Shown piece after piece: positions 5,447-5,786 of a stretch of DNA of 5,786 bases. Origin of the DNA: Eubacterium sp. CAG:841 (GTDB taxonomy: Bacteria > Bacillota > Clostridia > Oscillospirales > CAG-272); the NCBI GenBank assembly GCA_000437375.1, contig FR898213.1:21996-27781 (forward strand), read 5' to 3'. Both the position numbers and the translations under genes were made by a program. How positions within the stretch are numbered: position 1 is the first letter of the stretch; each line of letters begins with the position of its first letter. The notes under the pieces are model-generated. The model worked only from the letters and a program-made list of their open reading frames with translations, did no database searches and was not told the DNA's origin.

Positions 5447-5786
5447 ATGTCAGGTCACAGCAAATGGAAAAATATAATGCATAAAAAGGAAAAGACCGAC
5501 GCACAGAGAGCCAAAGTCTTTACGAAGATAGGCAAGGAGATTGCCATTGCGGTCAAAGAAGCCGGAGCAGATCCCGTATCGAATACAAAGCTCCGCGACC
5601 TTATTTCAAAGGCAAAGTCGCTCAACGTTCCGAACGATAACATTGAACGTACGATAAAAAAGGCTTCGGGCAGCGACGCCGTAACATATGAAGAGATCGT
5701 TTACGAGGGCTATGGTCCGTCCGGCGTTGCCGTTATCGTTGAAACGGCTACGGACTCAAAGAACCGCACGGCAGGAAACGTCCGCC
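5447..5786 (+). CDS. YebC/PmpR (TACO1) family protein, N-terminal part
   Basis: Only the first 113 codons and one further base are present; family members have about 240 residues, so roughly half lies beyond the window. The start is characteristic: [10 protein letters not shown], then [12 protein letters not shown] (16-27), [16 protein letters not shown] (60-75) and [15 protein letters not shown] (86-100), all recognised YebC signatures. The family was first annotated as a DNA-binding transcriptional regulator (PmpR in Pseudomonas). The mitochondrial member TACO1 is a translational activator, and recent work links bacterial members to relief of ribosome stalling, so a role in translation is plausible. 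AAAGGAG (5431-5437) nine bases before the ATG supports the start. The 21-nt gap after argS and the lack of a promoter or terminator between them suggest one operon. Lys8 and Met11 replace the more usual Ala and Lys of the KWANIKH motif, a mild variation. Confidence 0.95.
   Translation, partial: MSGHSKWKNIMHKKEKTDAQRAKVFTKIGKEIAIAVKEAGADPVSNTKLRDLISKAKSLNVPNDNIERTIKKASGSDAVTYEEIVYEGYGPSGVAVIVETATDSKNRTAGNVR

Overview
The window looks like chromosomal DNA of a Bacillota (Clostridia-like) bacterium. The signs are AG-rich Shine-Dalgarno sequences (GGAGG, AAAGGA, AAAGGAG) in front of every gene, near-consensus sigma-A promoters, a short lipoprotein signal peptide on an oligopeptide-binding protein, frequent ATA isoleucine codons, and base composition near the middle of the GC range with AT-rich intergenic DNA. 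No more precise taxon can be read from the sequence.

Layout from left to right. (1) 1-100: a small GC-rich hairpin at the very edge, then an exact consensus promoter (TTGACA, 17 bp, TATAAT) and a good ribosome binding site. (2) 101-799, +: an alpha/beta-hydrolase with an intact Ser-Asp-His triad. (3) 819-864: a long perfect hairpin with U-tracts on both strands, acting as a shared terminator for the convergent genes. (4) 861-1397, -: a histidine phosphatase (phosphoglycerate-mutase-like fold). (5) 1398-1457: a 60-nt spacer holding a terminator-like hairpin and an overlapping, mutually exclusive hairpin that would cover the phosphatase ribosome binding site. (6) 1458-3278, -: an OppA-like, family 5 solute-binding lipoprotein, transcribed from an extended -10 promoter at 3353-3382. 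(7) 3279-3715: a 437-nt divergent intergenic region with promoters at both ends and an unexplained middle containing several inverted repeats. (8) 3716-5425, +: argS, arginyl-tRNA synthetase. (9) 5447-5786, +: the first 113 codons of a YebC/PmpR-family gene, cut by the window edge, 21 nt behind argS and probably in the same transcript.

There are four transcription units: the hydrolase alone; binding protein then phosphatase; and, divergent from that, argS-yebC, whose two products both concern translation. The fourth is whatever precedes position 1, of which only an uninterpretable tail is visible. The binding protein has no permease or ATPase genes beside it in this window, so its transporter must be encoded elsewhere.

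The protein content is ordinary, and I see no new multi-gene system, mobile element, CRISPR array or RNA gene. The observation I would follow first is the pair of competing RNA structures between the binding-protein gene and the phosphatase gene. Next is the cluster of TTGTG/CACAA half-sites and stem-loops in the divergent intergenic region.
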